Source: JAFGLZ01 sp964390905
GTDB taxonomy: Bacteria; Planctomycetota; Phycisphaerae; UBA1845; JAFGLZ01
Reading direction: 5' to 3'
NCBI GenBank assembly: GCA_964390905.1
Contig: CAYMLO010000025.1
Span: forward strand, 1-64,000
Length of the DNA: 64,000 nucleotides
The notes under the pieces were generated by a model that was not told where the DNA came from, made no database searches, and worked only from the letters and a program-made list of their open reading frames with translations. This document shows, piece after piece, positions 61,293 to 64,000 of the stretch (position 1 is the first letter of the stretch; each line of letters opens with the position of its first letter). A program made the position numbers and the translations under genes.

Positions 61293-64000
61293 ATGAACCA
61301 CGCAGAGAAAACGAAGGCCCAACTCCTGGAGGAGTTGGAGACCCTCCGCGCTCGCGTCGCGGCGCTAGAGCAAGGAGAGGCCGAACGCAGTCGGACCGAA
61401 GGCAGATTGCGCATTTTGGAGAGGGCGGTGCAGCAATCAGTGGATGGCATCGCCGTGGCTGATGTGTCGGGCGTCATCCAGTTCGTGAATCCGGCCTGGG
61501 CGCGGACGCACGGGTACGAGGCGGGCGAGCTGTTGGGGCGGCATCTGAGCATCTTCCATACGGAAGAACAGATGCGGGAGGACGTGATCCCCTTCAATGA
61601 GCGGGTCATGGAGGCCGGTGCCCATGAAGGCGAGATCGGGCACGTACGGAAGGACGGCACGACCTTTCCGACGTGGATGACCACCACGTTGCTAAAGGAT
61701 GAGGAGGGGAACGTAGCGGGGTTCGTCGGGACGGCTCGGGACATCACCGGGCTCAAACGGACGGAGCGAGCGCTCCTCGAAAGCGAGGCAAGGTTCCGGC
61801 AGTTGTTCGACGAAGCCCCGCTGGGGTACCACGAGCTTGACGCGGAGGGGCGCATCACCCGCGTCAACCGCACGGAACTGGACATGCTTGGCTACGCCGC
61901 CGAGGAGGTTCTCGGCAAATTCGCGTGGGAATTCGTGGTGGCAACCGAGGCGTCACGTGAGGCCACGAAAGGGAAGCTGAAGGGCGCCACGCCGCCGGGC
62001 CGGGCTTTTGAGCGGACCCTCCGATGCAAGGACGGAACGGCGCTTCCGGTCCTCATGGAGGACCGTTTGCTTCGGGACGGGCAGGGATGCATCATCGGCG
62101 TACGCTCCACCGTTCAGGACATCGCTGAGCACAAGCGGGCGGAGGAGGCGTTGAAACAAAGAGAGGCGACGCTGGCCAGCATTCTCCGCGCAGCGCCGAT
62201 CGGGATCGGCGTTGTCTGCGACCGGGTTCTGAAGCGGGTCAACGACCGCCTGTGTGAAATCGTCGGGTGTTGCCCCGAAGACCTGCTGGACAAGGACGCG
62301 AGAGTGCTCTACCCGACGCAAGAGGAGTACGAGCTCGTCGGCACCGAGAAGTATCGGCAGATCGCCGAGCGCGACACGGGGACGGTAGAGACCCGCTGGG
62401 TCCGTAAGGATGGCGCGGTGCGCGATATCCTGCTGAGCTCGACCCCTCTCGATCCGGCCGACCCCTCGGCCGGTGTTACGTTCACCGCACTGGATATCAG
62501 CGAGCGGAAGCGGGCCGAGGAAGCGCTGCGCCAGAGCGAGGAACGGTTTCGCTCGCTTGTCAGGAACTCATCGGACATCATCTCGATCCTCGCGCCCGAC
62601 GGCACCACCAAGTATCAGAGCCCCTCGATCGAGCGAATCCTTGGCTATGGCCCCGAAGCACTGAATGACAAGAATGTCTTCGACTACATCCATCCGGATG
62701 ATGTTGCGAGGGTAGGAGCTGCATTCGACAACACGCTCCGAGATCCGAGTGCCATGGCCCCGGTCGAGTATCGTTTCCGACACGCGGATGGCTCTTGGGT
62801 CCACGTGGAGTCCGTCGGCAGCAACTTCCTGCAGGTCCCGGCGATCGGGGGTGTCGTCGTGAACTCCCGCGACATCACCGAGCGCAAGCGCGCGGAGGAG
62901 GACCGTCGACAGCTGGAGGTCCGGGTTCGGCACGCCCAGAAGCTCGAAAGCCTGGGTGTCCTGGCCGGCGGGCTCGCACACGACTTCAATAACCTGCTCG
63001 TGGGTATCCTGGGCAACGCCAGTCTCGCCTTGATGGATCTACCCGAAGACGCGCCCGCACGATACAGTCTCGAGCAGATCGAGAAGGCCGCCTTGCGCAC
63101 TTCGGAGTTGACGGGCCAGATGCTCGCCTACTCGGGCCGGGGGAAGTTCGTCGTTCAGCCGACGAGTCTTTCCACGCTCGTGGAGGAGATGGGGCATCTG
63201 CTCGAGAGCGCCATCTCCAAGAGAATCGTCCTGAACTACGACTTCGCCTGCGACTTGCCCGCCATTGAGGTCGACCCGACCCAGATCCGCCAGGTCGTCA
63301 TGAACCTGATCACCAACGCGTCCGAGGCCATTGGCGAGGAGAGCGGCGTCATCACGGTGGCCACGAGCGCCGTACACGTGGACCGATCCTATCCAGCGCC
63401 GACCTTCCTGAGCGAGAACTTGAGCAACGGACCCTACGTCTGTCTCGAAGTCTCCGACACCGGCTCCGGGATGGACGCCGAGACGCAGGCGAGGATCTTT
63501 GATCCGTTCTTCACGACGAAGTTCGCCGGACGAGGCCTTGGTCTTGCCGCCCTGCTTGGCATCGTGCGAGGCCACGGCGGTGCCGTCAACGTTCGAAGCA
63601 AGGTCGGGGAGGGGACCACCTTCACGATTCTGTTCCCCGCATCCGAAGTATCCCTCGAGGACCGGGAGGAAGCCCGCGCGCCGGAAGTGCCATCGTTAGG
63701 CCACGGTCTGGTCCTTGTGGTGGACGATGAGGACAACGTCCGTTCCGTGGCGAGGGCGTGCCTGGAGCGTGGTGGGTTCTCTGTCTTGACGGCCGCGAGC
63801 GGCCAAGAGGGCGTTGACGTCTTCGCAGAACGCGCCGACGAGATCGCCCTCGTGCTGCTCGACATGACCATGCCGGATATGGACGGGCAAGAGGCGCTGG
63901 GCGAGCTTCGCCGCATTCGCGAGGACGTGACGGTTGTCCTGTCCAGCGGCTTCAGCGAACAGGAGGTGAGGGACCGGATCCCCGGTAGGAAGCCGGCGGG
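61293..64000 (+). CDS. Hybrid PAS histidine kinase, C-terminus beyond the window
   Basis: At least 902 residues, open to the window edge. N-terminal coiled coil (KTKAQLLEELETLRARVAAL), then four PAS/PAC units (about 44-155, 163-280, 288-405 and 412-530), a HisKA domain with phospho-His563 (GLAHDFNNLL), an HATPase_c domain (~655-770; N box ITNASEA, G1 DTGSGMD) and a receiver domain from ~806 with acidic pair D811-D812 and phospho-Asp857 (LLDMTMPD). No transmembrane segment is visible, so it appears to be a cytoplasmic multi-input sensor. The receiver's end is cut off. ATG 61293 lacks a strong ribosome binding site. Its partner regulator is outside the window. Confidence 0.92.
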   Translation, partial: MNHAEKTKAQLLEELETLRARVAALEQGEAERSRTEGRLRILERAVQQSVDGIAVADVSGVIQFVNPAWARTHGYEAGELLGRHLSIFHTEEQMREDVIPFNERVMEAGAHEGEIGHVRKDGTTFPTWMTTTLLKDEEGNVAGFVGTARDITGLKRTERALLESEARFRQLFDEAPLGYHELDAEGRITRVNRTELDMLGYAAEEVLGKFAWEFVVATEASREATKGKLKGATPPGRAFERTLRCKDGTALPVLMEDRLLRDGQGCIIGVRSTVQDIAEHKRAEEALKQREATLASILRAAPIGIGVVCDRVLKRVNDRLCEIVGCCPEDLLDKDARVLYPTQEEYELVGTEKYRQIAERDTGTVETRWVRKDGAVRDILLSSTPLDPADPSAGVTFTALDISERKRAEEALRQSEERFRSLVRNSSDIISILAPDGTTKYQSPSIERILGYGPEALNDKNVFDYIHPDDVARVGAAFDNTLRDPSAMAPVEYRFRHADGSWVHVESVGSNFLQVPAIGGVVVNSRDITERKRAEEDRRQLEVRVRHAQKLESLGVLAGGLAHDFNNLLVGILGNASLALMDLPEDAPARYSLEQIEKAALRTSELTGQMLAYSGRGKFVVQPTSLSTLVEEMGHLLESAISKRIVLNYDFACDLPAIEVDPTQIRQVVMNLITNASEAIGEESGVITVATSAVHVDRSYPAPTFLSENLSNGPYVCLEVSDTGSGMDAETQARIFDPFFTTKFAGRGLGLAALLGIVRGHGGAVNVRSKVGEGTTFTILFPASEVSLEDREEARAPEVPSLGHGLVLVVDDEDNVRSVARACLERGGFSVLTAASGQEGVDVFAERADEIALVLLDMTMPDMDGQEALGELRRIREDVTVVLSSGFSEQEVRDRIPGRKPA

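Noticed and set aside
1..64000. tRNA, rRNA, CRISPR array, insertion sequence
   Set aside because: I looked for cloverleaf-like segments, 16S/23S-like sequences, regular direct repeats with spacers and transposase motifs in gene-free stretches and found none convincing.

Overview
This 64 kb window is high-GC DNA (about two thirds G+C in the lines I counted) with about 45 genes on both strands. It is probably from an uncultured member of the Planctomycetota, Phycisphaerae-like rather than Pirellula-like. The reasons are: many secreted Tat-dependent enzymes, two sulfatases, a DUF1501 protein, PQQ-like propeller and LamG proteins, a prepilin-like protein of the planctomycete type, DUF6599, DUF3604, DUF4091/GH123, a neutral ceramidase-like protein, and Asp-Pro-Asn-rich secreted proteins. 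There are no rRNA or tRNA genes, CRISPR arrays or insertion sequences that I can see.

Layout. 0-6.7 kb: a membrane acyltransferase, a tetraheme cytochrome, glutamate 5-kinase (proB), a secreted anchored protein and a pseudopilin. 6.8-20.9 kb: a polysaccharide-related block with a GH123-like enzyme, two TMTC-like membrane TPR proteins, a BNR-4 protein, a Tat-exported aldo/keto reductase, DUF6599, a Tat-exported protein of unknown family and a GH28-like enzyme. 21-26.4 kb: a minus-strand DegT aminotransferase-DUF1501-sulfatase operon with overlapping genes, and a ceramidase-like enzyme. 26.6-28.2 kb: a GH32/43-like propeller protein.

28.4-32.5 kb is an accessory island: DUF433, MntA/HepT (MNT-HEPN), a 53-codon ORF, a two-gene unit of a winged-helix/zinc-ribbon protein plus a membrane-anchored DUF4041/T5orf172 (GIY-YIG-like) protein, and a hicB-hicA pair whose antitoxin frame has an internal stop. 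32.5-37.8 kb: a 1311-aa PQQ/LamG protein and an NHL protein. 38-40.8 kb: a UroD-like methyltransferase-family protein and glpD. 40.8-42.9 kb: an ECF sigma factor with an anti-sigma whose sensor domain is duplicated. 43-48.8 kb: an SDR, DUF3604, glycerol dehydrogenase and a sulfatase. 48.8-52.3 kb: a CBM9-like lipoprotein and a ribose-type ABC importer without a binding protein. 52.4-64 kb: a large secreted protein, polyprenyl synthase, a small membrane protein, a 1220-aa DUF5696-like/CARDB protein, a ketose 3-epimerase-like enzyme and a truncated PAS hybrid histidine kinase.

Taken together the window looks like a glycan-scavenging genome. Extracellular sulfatases and hydrolases release sugars, an ABC importer and epimerase/dehydrogenases (epimerase, GldA, GlpD, SDR) could handle products, and several regulators sit around them. 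The most unusual parts are the 28-32.5 kb toxin/defence-like island, the CTGAAG-centred hairpin cluster at 9.3-9.6 kb, and the duplicated-domain anti-sigma factor.
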